In this document: positions 40,628-49,676 of the stretch, in pieces
Layout: each line of letters opens with the position of its first letter
Numbering within the stretch: the stretch's first letter is position 1
NCBI RefSeq assembly: GCF_000296215.2
Contig: NZ_CP013949.1
Location: 682,001-746,000 of the forward strand
DNA: 64,000 nt
Reading direction: 5' to 3'
From: Bradyrhizobium sp. CCGE-LA001
GTDB lineage: Bacteria > Pseudomonadota > Alphaproteobacteria > Rhizobiales > Xanthobacteraceae
The notes under the pieces: model-generated
What the model was told of the DNA's origin: nothing
Databases searched by the model: none
The model's input: the letters and a program-made list of their open reading frames with translations, nothing else
Program-made: the position numbers and the translations under genes

Positions 40628-41046
40628 GAGAAGTTCTCCTGTCGTGGAAGCCTTGAAGCGGCCGACGAGTTGAAGGCTGATGTTATGGCCTTTCTCTGGC
40701 GGCCCACCGCGTGCTGTGCCATCTCAGGGATCCGTCGCTGATGCTCGAGCGGCTGCGGCGTCAGGCCGGTGCCGGGGCATCTCCGTTGGCGTTGGAAGCC
40801 GGAAACGGGCTGCTTCAGCGCCCCGCCCCGTCTTCCATCCCCCTGCTGCACCGCAAAACCCGTCCATCCGGCTGATTGATTTGCCCCGGCCGAATTCGCT
40901 AGCCTGAAACAAGGGCCGCGTCATATCCGTATGACAGGCACAGGCGTATCGTACCGCCTCATGCTGGCGAGAGGATGGGAATCGTGGCCGAGGACAACAA
41001 GACGCAGCAAGCTCCGAAACGCCTGCCGCTGGCGGAGGAGGGGATC
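40628..41046. other. intergenic region, up to 419 bp
   Basis: It separates the divergent RidA-family and FMN glutamate-synthase-family genes. If the latter starts at ATG 40975 the gap is 347 bp. Several short frames cross it but none has a ribosome site or protein-like make-up. Promoters of both genes should lie here; I see no palindrome or known motif. Confidence 0.5.
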
Positions 41047-42672
41047 ATGGAAACCCTGCTGCTTCCTTTCTCGCCCCGCTTCATCGTGCTGACGATCTGC
41101 GCGGTCGTCACCGCGCTGTTGATCGGCATCGGTCTCGCGGACCGCAAGATCTTCGACATCATGCTGGTGCCGATCCTGATCTTCGGCGCGCTGACGCTGC
41201 TGGGGGTGCGCGATCTCCTGCAGAAGAGCCACGCGGTGCTGCGCAACTATCCGATCTCGGCGCATATCCGCTTCCTGCTCGAAGAGATCCGCCCGGAGAT
41301 GCGGCAATACTTTTTCGAGAGCGAGAAGGACGGCATGCCGTTCTCGCGCGACACCCGCTCGTTGGTCTATCAGCGCGCCAAGATGGAGCTCGACAAGCGG
41401 CCGTTCGGCACCCAGGAGGATGTCTACCGCCAGGGCTACGAGTGGATGCATCACTCGGTCTCGCCGAAGGCGCACGCCAAGGAGAAATTCCGTGTCCTGA
41501 TCGGCGGGCCGGATTGCGCAAGGCCCTATTCGGCTTCGGTCTTCAACATCTCCGCGATGAGCTTCGGCGCGCTCAGCCCGAACGCCGTGCGGGCGCTCAA
41601 TGCCGGCGCCAGGAAGGGCGGCTTCGCGCATGACACCGGCGAGGGCGGCGTCAGTCCCTATCACCGCGAGATGGGCGGCGACATCATCTGGGAGATCGGC
41701 TCCGGCTATTTCGGCTGCCGTCATCTCGACGGCACCTTCGATCCGGAAGCGTTTGCGCGCGTTGCCGGCGACGAGCAGATCAAGATGGTCGAGCTCAAGG
41801 TGAGCCAGGGCGCGAAGCCTGGCCATGGCGGCGTGCTGCCGGCCGCGAAGGTCTCCGAGGAGATTTCCAAGATCCGCGGCGTCGCGATGGGCGAGGATTG
41901 CATCTCGCCGGCATCGCATCGCGCTTTTTCCACGCCGGTTGGGATGATGCAGTTCATCGGCGAGATGCGCCGGCTGTCCGGCGGCAAGCCGGCCGGATTC
42001 AAGCTGTGCATCGGCCATCCCTGGGAATTCCTGGCGATCTGCAAGGCGATGATGGAGACCGGCATCTATCCGGATTTCATCGTCGTCGACGGCAATGAGG
42101 GCGGCACTGGTGCGGCGCCGCTGGAATTCATGGACCATCTGGGCATGCCGATGCGCGAGGGCGTCAATTTCGTCCACAATGCGCTGGTCGGGATCAATGC
42201 GCGCGACCGCATCAAGATCGGCGCCTCCGGCAAGATCGCGACCGCCTTCGACATGGCGCGCGCGATGGCGATCGGCGCCGACTATTGCAACTCGGCGCGC
42301 GGCTTCATGTTCTCGCTGGGCTGCATCCAGTCGCTGAGCTGCCACACCGACCGCTGCCCGACCGGCGTTGCGACGCAGGACCCGACGCGGGCGCGCGCGC
42401 TCTACGTGCCGCTCAAGATCGACCGCGTGCACAATTATCACCATGCGACGCTGCATTCGCTGACCGAGCTGATCGCCGCCGCCGGCCTCGAACATCCGCA
42501 GCAGCTGCGCCCGATCCATTTCACCCAGCGCACCTCGACCACGGACGTGCGCTCCTTCGCGCAGCTCTATCCGGCACTCCGCCCGGGCGAATTGCTCGAA
42601 GGCACCGAGGATCCGCGGTTCCGCGACGCCTGGCGGATGGCGCGGGCCGAGACGTTCCAGCCCGCGCTGTAA
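41047..42672 (+). CDS. FMN-binding glutamate-synthase-family protein
   Basis: A 541-aa protein related to the FMN half of glutamate synthase but without the amidotransferase domain. Two hydrophobic helices at about residues 10-30 and 38-55 suggest membrane anchoring. The FMN barrel includes SAMSFGALSPNAVRALNAGA, GEGGVSPYH, KPGHGGVLPAAKV and VVDGNEGGTGAAP; C426, C432 and C437 (GCIQSLSCHTDRCP) match the 3Fe-4S cluster. The electron donor and product are unknown in this group. GGAGGAGGGG at 41034-41043 strongly supports ATG 41047; an ATG at 40975 would add 24 residues but has its SD too close. Confidence 0.87.
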   Translation: METLLLPFSPRFIVLTICAVVTALLIGIGLADRKIFDIMLVPILIFGALTLLGVRDLLQKSHAVLRNYPISAHIRFLLEEIRPEMRQYFFESEKDGMPFSRDTRSLVYQRAKMELDKRPFGTQEDVYRQGYEWMHHSVSPKAHAKEKFRVLIGGPDCARPYSASVFNISAMSFGALSPNAVRALNAGARKGGFAHDTGEGGVSPYHREMGGDIIWEIGSGYFGCRHLDGTFDPEAFARVAGDEQIKMVELKVSQGAKPGHGGVLPAAKVSEEISKIRGVAMGEDCISPASHRAFSTPVGMMQFIGEMRRLSGGKPAGFKLCIGHPWEFLAICKAMMETGIYPDFIVVDGNEGGTGAAPLEFMDHLGMPMREGVNFVHNALVGINARDRIKIGASGKIATAFDMARAMAIGADYCNSARGFMFSLGCIQSLSCHTDRCPTGVATQDPTRARALYVPLKIDRVHNYHHATLHSLTELIAAAGLEHPQQLRPIHFTQRTSTTDVRSFAQLYPALRPGELLEGTEDPRFRDAWRMARAETFQPAL

Positions 42673-42765
42673 GCGAGACGCGCTGCGCCATCGGTCCGGC
42701 CCTTGCGTAAATCCATCGCGAGCAGGGTTGGTGATTAAGCTTTGGTTCAACTTTGGGTGTATGTT

Positions 42766-43011
42766 ATGCCCATGGACGAGCGGCGCGAAAAAGCCAGACA
42801 TCGCGTGCTGAAGGCCGGAACGATCGAGTTCGGCGGCGGCGCGATCGACTGCACCGTCCGCAACCTCTCCGACACGGGCGCCGCCCTCGACGTCACGAGC
42901 CCCGTCGGCATTCCCGACCGTTTCACCCTGTTCGTCCAAGCCGACGGCACGCATCGGGCCTGCACCGTGGTCTGGCGCAAGGAAAAGCGGATCGGCGTGA
43001 AGTTCGGGTGA
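42766..43011 (+). CDS. PilZ-domain protein
   Basis: An 81-aa single PilZ domain. The arginines of RREKARHRVLKAG form the RxxxR c-di-GMP loop and NLSDTGAAL is the (D/N)xSxxG motif; VVWRKEKRIGVKFG closes the barrel. It should bind cyclic di-GMP and act as an adaptor. ATG 42766 or 42772 may be the start. It stands alone between a metabolic gene and the CBS-domain gene. Confidence 0.87.
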   Translation: MPMDERREKARHRVLKAGTIEFGGGAIDCTVRNLSDTGAALDVTSPVGIPDRFTLFVQADGTHRACTVVWRKEKRIGVKFG

Positions 43012-43076
43012 GGCGAGGAGTTTAGGCCTGAGCGCGCCCTACAATCTCGATGTGGAGAGTTCACGGGGCTCACGTC

Positions 43077-44372
43077 TCACGCCGCCGCCTGCTCGCCCAA
43101 CCTGCTCGCCAAAATCTTGTCGATCCGACGTCCGTCGAGATCGACCACCTCCATGTGCCAGCCGGCGAAATCGAAGGCGTCGCCGACATTGGGGAGCACG
43201 CTGAACTGCTGCAGCACGAGGCCCGCCACGGTGTTGTAGCGGTGCGGCGGCAATTCGATGCCGAGCAGCTCGCCGAACTCGTCGACCGGCATCCAGCCGG
43301 AGATCAGGAGCGAGTCGTCGTCGCGCCTGACATAGGCCGGCTCGGGCGGTCCTTCCTCGGAATGGAAGGCGCCGACGATCGATTCGAGAATGTCGGCCGC
43401 GGTTACCATGCCTTCGAAGGCGCCGTATTCGTCGTAGACCAGGCCGACATGGACCGGCGCGGCTTTCAGGATGGCCAGCACGTCGCGCGCGTCTGCCGAT
43501 GCCGGGATGCCAGGCGCCTCGCGCACGAGGGCGCGCAGATCCGGCGTGCGCTCGTGCATATGGGCGACCAGCAGGTCCTTGGCCTGGAGCACGCCGATCG
43601 GCTTGTCGCGATCACCGTCCGAGACGGGAAAGCGCGAATGCGGGCTCTTCGCGATGATGTCGCGAATGGTCTCTGCGTCGTCGCACAGGTCGATCTCGTC
43701 GACCTCGGTGCGCGGCGTCATGACCGCGCCCACGGGACGATCGCCGAGCCGCATCACGCCGGCGATCATCTCCTTCTCGCCGGGCTCGAGCACGCCCGCC
43801 GTCTCAGCCTCCTTGACGAGGTGATGGATCTCATCCTCCGAGACCTTTTCCTCGGCGCTGCCGCCGCGACCGAGCAGCGTCAAGATCAGCCTGCCGGAGA
43901 CGTCGAGCAGGAACACCAGCGGCAGCGAGATTCGCGCCAGCAAATGCATCGCGGGCGCGACCCTGACCGCGATGCTTTCGGGATCGCGCAGTGCCACCTG
44001 TTTCGGCACCAGCTCGCCGACGATCAGCGTCGCGTAGGTGATCAGCGTGACGACGAGGCCGACGCCCACGATGTCGGCGATGCCTTTGGAGAGGCCGAGC
44101 TCGAGCAGCCATTGCGTCAGCCGCTGCCCGAGCGTCGCGCCCGAGAATGCGCCGGAGAGCACGCCGACCAGCGTGATGCCGATCTGCACCGTCGAGAGGA
44201 ACTTGCCGGGATCGGCCGCCAGCGTCAGCGCTCGCTCGGCGCCGCGGACGCCCTTCGCCGCGAGCAGCGACAGCCGCGCCGGGCGCGACGACACCACGGC
44301 GAGCTCGGACATGGAGAGCAAGCCGTTGATGACGATCAGGACGACGACGATGACGAGTTCGACCGAGAGCAT
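43077..44372 (-). CDS. CorC/HlyC-type CNNM membrane protein
   Basis: A 431-aa inner-membrane protein. The CNNM/DUF21 domain with four hydrophobic segments covers about 1-190 (GLLSMSELAVVSSRPARL is its signature), two CBS repeats lie at about 210-335 (VMTPRTEVDEIDL and VGLVYDEYGAFEGMVT), and a CorC_HlyC domain at about 345-425. Such proteins take part in Mg or Co efflux. ATG 44372 is the Met at the first helix. It is divergent from the chemotaxis gene. Confidence 0.9.
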   Translation of the reverse strand: MLSVELVIVVVLIVINGLLSMSELAVVSSRPARLSLLAAKGVRGAERALTLAADPGKFLSTVQIGITLVGVLSGAFSGATLGQRLTQWLLELGLSKGIADIVGVGLVVTLITYATLIVGELVPKQVALRDPESIAVRVAPAMHLLARISLPLVFLLDVSGRLILTLLGRGGSAEEKVSEDEIHHLVKEAETAGVLEPGEKEMIAGVMRLGDRPVGAVMTPRTEVDEIDLCDDAETIRDIIAKSPHSRFPVSDGDRDKPIGVLQAKDLLVAHMHERTPDLRALVREAPGIPASADARDVLAILKAAPVHVGLVYDEYGAFEGMVTAADILESIVGAFHSEEGPPEPAYVRRDDDSLLISGWMPVDEFGELLGIELPPHRYNTVAGLVLQQFSVLPNVGDAFDFAGWHMEVVDLDGRRIDKILASRLGEQAAA

Positions 44373-44597
44373 TGTTGTTCCAAGGGGTAAGCGAGTGTGG
44401 CCGCACGGCGGCATGCCTCGATATAGGTATCCCGGTGAGAAAATGCCGGTCATTGTGTCGCGTTCCGCGCTCCGTAGGAAGCGAGCGGCGGGCGCGGTTC
44501 GATCAAACCTGCGACGAGATGGCGTCCCCGCGGAACTACGGGCGTTTGCTTAACGGGCTCTTAGTGGGGGCGGGCTAGGTTTCCCGACATTTGCAGG

Positions 44598-46691
44598 ATG
44601 TATTCGGGGACCAGGATGCGGATCGGAAAGCTTTTCGCGCTGTCGATGCTGACGGTGACGGTGTTTGCAATCATCCTCGGCGCTGAGGTGCTCATCCCCC
44701 AGACGCGGATCTTCGCGAACCGCTCCGATGCGATCAAGACCGTCGACGCCTTTGGTGCGACGCTGATGGCCAGCCAGCACGTCGCCAGCCTGCGCGCCCC
44801 CTATATCGGACCGATCTTCCAGGAAGCGGCCGCGAGCCAGGCTCAACTCGAAGCCGCCGCGAAGGCGACGAAAGCTGCCGAGGCGGGCTTCGAGGCCGCA
44901 AGGCGCGCCGTCATGGTGCTGGATGACGGGGCAGCGATCAGCGAAAATCTCGACCGTGCCGCGCGGCGGCTGAAGGACATCACCACGGCGGCCGATCGCG
45001 CGATGGGCGTCGCTCTGGCTGCGCGCGACAGCGCCGCAACCAAGGGCTTCCTGCCCGGTGTTGCCGAGGTCCTCGCCGCTCTCGAGCCGGTCATGAACCG
45101 GCTCGAAGCGAAGGTGATCAATGCCGATTCCTCGCTTGCGGCGCTGCTCAGCCTCGCGCGGACAGCGCAGGATCTGCGCGTGTCCGCCGGCAGTCGGGCC
45201 GCCACGCTCTCGCCGGCGCTGTCCGCACGCCGCCCGCTCACTGCGGCCGAATTGTCGCTGATGGATCGCATGCAGGGCCGCGTCGAGGCCAACCGCGAGC
45301 GCATCGAGGCCGGCATCGCGCAGCTCGGAAACCCCTCCCGCATCGCGACCGCGCTGAAGGCGGCAAATGAATCCTATTTCGGATCGGCAGCGGTTGCCGT
45401 GGACAAGGAAATTTCCGCAGCCCGGAGTGACGGCAAGTACAGCGCCACCGCAGACGAGCTCGCGAAGGTGATCGTGCCCGCGATCCAGATGTTCTACGGT
45501 GTCCGCGACGCCGCACTGGCGGAAGCAGCCGAGCGCGCTTCGGCTGCGCGCGATGGTGCGCTGGCGATGCTCGCCCTCGCAGGCGTGGCGGTGCTCGCAT
45601 TGCTCGGCACGCTCGCCGGTGTGACCATGATGCTGCGCAGCCGCGTGGTGACGCCGCTGGCGAAGCTCGCCGACGTGATCGGAACGCTCGCCGCCGGACA
45701 GCACGAGGTCGAGATCCCTGCGACGGGCCGCAACGACGAGATCGGCCAGGTCGCCGGCTCGCTTCGTCACTTCAAGGATTCGCTCGCCGCCAAGACGGCG
45801 GCCGACGAGGCCGCCGCGGTCGAAGCCGAGGCGAAGCTCCGCCGCAGCCAGCGCATGGACCAGATCGCGCGCGAGTTCGAAGCCATGATCGGCGACGTGA
45901 TCAATACCGTGTCGTCGGCATCGTCGGAGCTGGAAGTCTCGGCGGGAACGCTGACGAACACGGCCGACCAATCCGAGAGGGTCACCGCGACCGTCGCTGC
46001 CGCCTCCGAGCAGGCCTCCACCAACGTGCAGACCGTCGCGGCCGCCGCGGAGGAGATGGCTTCGTCGGTCGACGAGATCAGCCGCCAGGTCCAGGATTCC
46101 GCGCGCATCGCCGGCGAAGCGGTGCAACAGGCGAGCCGCACCAACGACCATGTCGGCGAGCTCGCCAAGGCGGCGGGCCGGATCGGTGACGTCGTCGAGC
46201 TCATCAGCCAGATCGCGGGCCAGACCAATCTTCTGGCCCTCAATGCCACCATCGAGGCGGCGCGCGCCGGCGAGGCCGGTCGCGGCTTCGCCGTCGTCGC
46301 TTCCGAGGTCAAGGCGCTCGCCGAACAGACCGCCAAGGCCACCGGCGAGATCAGCCAGCAGATTGCGGGCATCCAGACCGCGACCGAGGATTCCGTCGGC
46401 GCTATCAAGTCGATCAGCGACACCATCTCCCGCATGTCGGAGATTGCCTCCGCGATCGCCGCGGCGGTCGAGGAGCAGGGCGCGGCGACGCGCGAGATCT
46501 CCCGCAACGTGCAGCAGGCCGCCCGCGGCACCCAGCAGGTCTCCGCCAGCATCGTCGACGTGCAGCGCGGCGCGAGCCAGACCGGTTCGGCCTCCGCCAA
46601 TGTCCTGACCTCGGCGAGATCGCTGTCCGGCGAGAGCAGCCGCCTCAAGGTCGAGGTCGGCAAATTCCTGGACGCGATCCGCGCGGCGTAG
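44598..46691 (+). CDS. methyl-accepting chemotaxis protein
   Basis: A 697-aa transducer: a first membrane helix at about 10-33, a long all-helical periplasmic region to about 325, a second helix at about 330-350 (ALAMLALAGVAVLALLGTLAG), a HAMP domain to about 400, and the signalling domain with the tip NLLALNATIEAARAGEAGRG near residue 545. The ligand is not evident; the periplasmic part is Ala-rich and has no recognisable Cache or 4HB motif. ATG 44598 or 44616 may be the start. Confidence 0.9.
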   Translation: MYSGTRMRIGKLFALSMLTVTVFAIILGAEVLIPQTRIFANRSDAIKTVDAFGATLMASQHVASLRAPYIGPIFQEAAASQAQLEAAAKATKAAEAGFEAARRAVMVLDDGAAISENLDRAARRLKDITTAADRAMGVALAARDSAATKGFLPGVAEVLAALEPVMNRLEAKVINADSSLAALLSLARTAQDLRVSAGSRAATLSPALSARRPLTAAELSLMDRMQGRVEANRERIEAGIAQLGNPSRIATALKAANESYFGSAAVAVDKEISAARSDGKYSATADELAKVIVPAIQMFYGVRDAALAEAAERASAARDGALAMLALAGVAVLALLGTLAGVTMMLRSRVVTPLAKLADVIGTLAAGQHEVEIPATGRNDEIGQVAGSLRHFKDSLAAKTAADEAAAVEAEAKLRRSQRMDQIAREFEAMIGDVINTVSSASSELEVSAGTLTNTADQSERVTATVAAASEQASTNVQTVAAAAEEMASSVDEISRQVQDSARIAGEAVQQASRTNDHVGELAKAAGRIGDVVELISQIAGQTNLLALNATIEAARAGEAGRGFAVVASEVKALAEQTAKATGEISQQIAGIQTATEDSVGAIKSISDTISRMSEIASAIAAAVEEQGAATREISRNVQQAARGTQQVSASIVDVQRGASQTGSASANVLTSARSLSGESSRLKVEVGKFLDAIRAA

Positions 46692-46719
46692 AGCTTCCTG
46701 CCGAAGGCGGCGTACCTCG

Positions 46720-46857
46720 TAGCCCATCCTTCGAGACGCCCGCCTACGGCGGACCCTTAGGATGAGGACGGAGAGCGAGGCAGCATTCCAGCGAGCACCG
46801 CTGCCGCTTAGCCTCATCCTGAGGAGCCCGCGTAGCGGGCGTCTCGAAGGACGAGGC
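46720..46857. repeat. long inverted repeat, CCTTCGAGACGCCCGC family
   Basis: The left arm CATCCTTCGAGACGCCCGC plus CCTTAGGATGAGG is mirrored on the right by CCTCATCCTGAGG plus GCGGGCGTCTCGAAGGACGAG. About 60 bp separate the arms. The convergent transducer and porin genes flank it. I recall the sequence as one of the most frequent Bradyrhizobium repeats. Confidence 0.75.
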
Positions 46858-46900
46858 GCGCTCACTCTGTCGCCCAGCAGACTTGCAGCACGCGTGCTAT

Positions 46901-48907
46901 TCAGAATTCCCCGTGCAGCCGCCCTGAGAACACCGACACCGGTCCCCGGTCGGCGTTGTAAGCGGGATTCACGATCAGCTGGTAGTCGCCGGTGAGGGTA
47001 AGATTCTTGTTCAGCGCGTAGGCGTAATAGGTTTCGAGGATGCGCTCCTTGCGATAATTGAGCGCGCCGTCGCCGACGAGAACGCCGAGGCCGCCGGCGG
47101 CGAGGAAGTCGCGATAGTCCCGGGAAATCGCGTTGATCGCGCCACCGATGCCGATCACGTCGTCGGGCCGGCCCCATTTGGTGCCTTTGATCGAAAGACC
47201 GCCGGATAGGCTGCGGTTGATGTCGGTGAAGGCCAGCGTTTCGAAACGGCCGTCGTTCCAGCTCCAGCGGCCGAACAGCCCGACATCGTCCGTGATCGCC
47301 TGTTCGAGGTTGAGGACATAGCCATATTTCACGCGTCCGCGCCGGGTCTGCGTGATGTCGAGATTGAGCGCGGGATTATCCAGCGTCTCGCGGAAGCTGC
47401 CCATATTGGCGCTGTCGACCCAGCCCATGGTCCGGAGCTTGCCGGGCTGGCCGAGCAGCGAGAAGCGCGTCTCGAGCTCGAGCACGTACTGGCCGCGCTC
47501 CCCGACCTTGGTGTCGAAATGGTTCGAGTTGGATTCGGAGACCATGAGGAAATAGCCGCCGCGCAGCGCCCATTGCTTCTGGTTGAGCTCGGCGGTGATG
47601 CCGTAGGTGAGGCCGACCTTGTCGGCGGAATAGTCGAAGGCGCCGGGCGCCCAGATCGACCAGTTCATGAAGTCCCTGCGGGTGTCCTTGGCGTAGGCGT
47701 TGCCGTCGAACACGTCGACCACCGCGAACTTGCCGGCCTGAATCGTGAGGCGCGAGACGTCGACTTTCTGACCGAGCTGAAGCTGTCCGCTCGCAAGCTC
47801 TTCCTGCTCGCCGCCAAATCCGAACGTCTGGCGCACGAACAGGCGCGAGGTGTTGTAGTGCGGATAGGGGAAGTTCGATTTCTGCGCTTCGCCGTTCGGG
47901 AAGCCGGCAGCGCCGACGGTGTCGTTCAGTCCAAATCCCTGGAGCAGCTCCGGATTGTAATAGACCTCGCCGCCGTCCCACAGCCGTGCGTTCAGGAACA
48001 GGCTGTTGCTCCAGGTCGCCTTGGCCTGCCGGGACGGTGAGAGCGAGTTCGGTCCGCTATAGAGCGCGGGGAACGATGGATAGCCCTGCGGCAGATAGGT
48101 GCTCTGGCCGTGGATCTCCCAGCGATCCGATTCCGTGTCGATCAGAGAGCTCTTCGGATCGTAACTCTGCATGCCCGGCCAACCGACCTTGCGGTTGAGG
48201 CCGAGCCTGACCTGCTGGAAGTCGAGCGACGAGGACGCGTATTGTGCCCCGGTGGAGAAGGCGACATTGGCGCCGTCGAAGCGGCTGTAGAGATATTCGA
48301 GTCGCGCGCTCCAATGCGGCGCGAAGCCGTATTCGATGCCGGCGCCCGCGATCCAGCCGGGCCGTGTGTTCAGGATTTTCGGGATTTCGGCGCCGGAGGC
48401 GGGCGTGTCGAAATAGCGCTCGCCCATCCATGCAAAGCCGCCGGTGGCGTAGACCAGCCACGGACCGCTGGTGTAGCCGACACGGCCGCGGACGCTCGCG
48501 GTATAGTCCCATTGCTGGGTGACGGTGTTGGCGGGCGTCGCCAGGAAGGAGACGATCGAGTTCGAGGTGATGTAGTTGGGAAACGTGAAATCGCCTTCGA
48601 CGCCGACCAGCCAGCCGGAGTTGAGCCGGTAATTGTAGCCGGCCTGGACGCCCCCAATCATGCCACTGAAGACGCCGCTGTCGCTGAGTGCAGTGCCGTC
48701 GTTCAGCGCGAAATGCGACGAACCGCGGCTGTAGCCGGCATGCGCACCAATATAGAACCCGGTCCAGTCATAGACGGACCTCAGCACCGGCGCCTTCAGC
48801 GGCAGATCGGCCGCGTGGCCGGCAGCGGGAAGAGCCAGCACGCCCGTGGCGATCGCCGCGGCCGTTCGCAAGCACCAGTGTCGGTGATCTCTCAACGTCA
48901 AACGCAC
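46901..48907 (-). CDS. fused outer-membrane beta-barrel and OprB-type porin
   Basis: A 668-aa outer-membrane protein. Signal peptide 1-33 (ends AAGHAA), then DLPLKAP, the linker typical of rhizobial Omp25/RopB proteins, and an eight-strand-like barrel at about 43-240 (WTGFYIGAHAGYS to FQQVRLGLNRKVGW). From about 260 the sequence is a carbohydrate-selective OprB-type porin (WEIHGQSTYLPQGYPSF) running to the terminal Phe, the signal for barrel insertion. Each half alone would be a full protein, so this is a fusion. A Fur-like palindrome lies 153 bp upstream. Length and frame are unbroken, so it is not an assembly artefact of two frames. Confidence 0.87.
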   Translation of the reverse strand: MRLTLRDHRHWCLRTAAAIATGVLALPAAGHAADLPLKAPVLRSVYDWTGFYIGAHAGYSRGSSHFALNDGTALSDSGVFSGMIGGVQAGYNYRLNSGWLVGVEGDFTFPNYITSNSIVSFLATPANTVTQQWDYTASVRGRVGYTSGPWLVYATGGFAWMGERYFDTPASGAEIPKILNTRPGWIAGAGIEYGFAPHWSARLEYLYSRFDGANVAFSTGAQYASSSLDFQQVRLGLNRKVGWPGMQSYDPKSSLIDTESDRWEIHGQSTYLPQGYPSFPALYSGPNSLSPSRQAKATWSNSLFLNARLWDGGEVYYNPELLQGFGLNDTVGAAGFPNGEAQKSNFPYPHYNTSRLFVRQTFGFGGEQEELASGQLQLGQKVDVSRLTIQAGKFAVVDVFDGNAYAKDTRRDFMNWSIWAPGAFDYSADKVGLTYGITAELNQKQWALRGGYFLMVSESNSNHFDTKVGERGQYVLELETRFSLLGQPGKLRTMGWVDSANMGSFRETLDNPALNLDITQTRRGRVKYGYVLNLEQAITDDVGLFGRWSWNDGRFETLAFTDINRSLSGGLSIKGTKWGRPDDVIGIGGAINAISRDYRDFLAAGGLGVLVGDGALNYRKERILETYYAYALNKNLTLTGDYQLIVNPAYNADRGPVSVFSGRLHGEF

Positions 48908-49059
48908 GCCCCCACAACGCGACTATGTCCCATTCGCCGCAACCGGCATCCCTGCCGATTCGCGGCGATCTTGTCATCAGGTCTTGGTTGGCCCCCGCTT
49001 GCTTCGGATCATCCAGATCCGATGCGATTTCGCCCAAGTCCTTAAGGCTCCGGCGAACC

Positions 49060-49082
49060 CTATTGCGAATAATTCGCAATAG
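49060..49082. promoter_or_regulatory. Fur-like 7-1-7 palindrome
   Basis: Perfect 10-bp arms CTATTGCGAA and TTCGCAATAG around TAA. The core TGCGAAT-A-ATTCGCA has the 7-1-7 spacing of Fur-family boxes. It lies 153 bp upstream of the porin-fusion start codon. Binding by Fur, Zur, Mur or Irr is an inference from symmetry and spacing. Confidence 0.55.
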
Positions 49083-49163
49083 CAACTGACGCTCGCCACC
49101 TCCTGGAATGGTTCGCACCTCTGTGTGACGGGACTGCAACAACTTGCTGGGCGCAAAACAGAT

Positions 49164-49196
49164 GACCCCGCCAGGCGGGGACAGCCGGGCGGGGTC
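49164..49196 (-). terminator. possible terminator of the 87-aa gene
   Basis: Arms GACCCCGCC and GGCGGGGTC with a 15-nt loop; read on the minus strand the hairpin is followed by a TTTT within TCTGTTTTGC. It lies about 78 bp after the stop of the gene at 49274-49537. Confidence 0.4.
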
Positions 49197-49273
49197 GGGG
49201 GCACGACACGGGGTGGATGAGGCGCCCGTGTCGGGACGCAGGAGCCACGTTAGATCGGCCTCAGGTACCTAGA

Positions 49274-49537
49274 TCAGTAGCAGGTGCGAACGCGGCCGAC
49301 GTACTGGCCGAAGGCGTTGTACTGGGCGACCCAGCCGCAGCGGCGATAGCCGTGGTAATAGGGGTCGTTGGTGGCGGCGATCGCGGAGCCGACGACGGCG
49401 GCAGTGGCGATGCCGGCGCCCACACCCCAGACCCAGCCGGGCTGCTTGGCTTCGGCCGAGGAGGTGGTGGACACGATGCTGCCGGTGACGGCAAGGGTGG
49501 CGAGAGCTGCGGCGGCAATCTTGGACTTGATCGACAT
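49274..49537 (-). CDS. small exported protein
   Basis: An 87-aa protein with a clear signal peptide (MSIKSKIAAAALATLAVTGS, cleavage near SSAEA about residue 31), a hydrophobic Gly/Ala stretch WGVGAGIATAAVVGSAIAA and a Tyr-rich tail (DPYYHGYRRCGWVAQYNAFG) with two cysteines. Proteins of this kind are common in Bradyrhizobium and unexplained. ATG 49537 is preferred over one four codons earlier. The mature part may sit in the envelope. Confidence 0.78.
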   Translation of the reverse strand: MSIKSKIAAAALATLAVTGSIVSTTSSAEAKQPGWVWGVGAGIATAAVVGSAIAATNDPYYHGYRRCGWVAQYNAFGQYVGRVRTCY

Positions 49538-49676
49538 GTGAAACTCCATCCGGGTTGAGGCGGTCCGTTGTGGCCCGCGTGCCCAGTTGGACGGAGGCTC
49601 TCCGTGTCCGGTTCGAACACCGCGGAGTCGGTTCCGGAGCGTCGATCTTTCTCGAATGATTCCAGTGGGATGACAG

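Larger units (their letters stand above)
48908..49273. other. intergenic region, 366 bp
   Basis: It lies upstream of the porin fusion and downstream of the small protein at 49274, both on the minus strand. It contains the palindrome 49060-49082 and the hairpin 49164-49196, listed separately. No coding frame in it looks real. Confidence 0.5.

Noticed and set aside
40921..42954. A 677-codon open frame on the minus strand
   Set aside because: Antisense to the FMN glutamate-synthase-family gene, which has intact cofactor motifs. No motif in the antisense product.
44550..47177. An 875-codon open frame on the minus strand
   Set aside because: It lies antisense to the chemotaxis gene and into the porin end, with Arg/Gly/Asp/Leu low complexity. 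The chemotaxis gene has clear motifs over the same bases.
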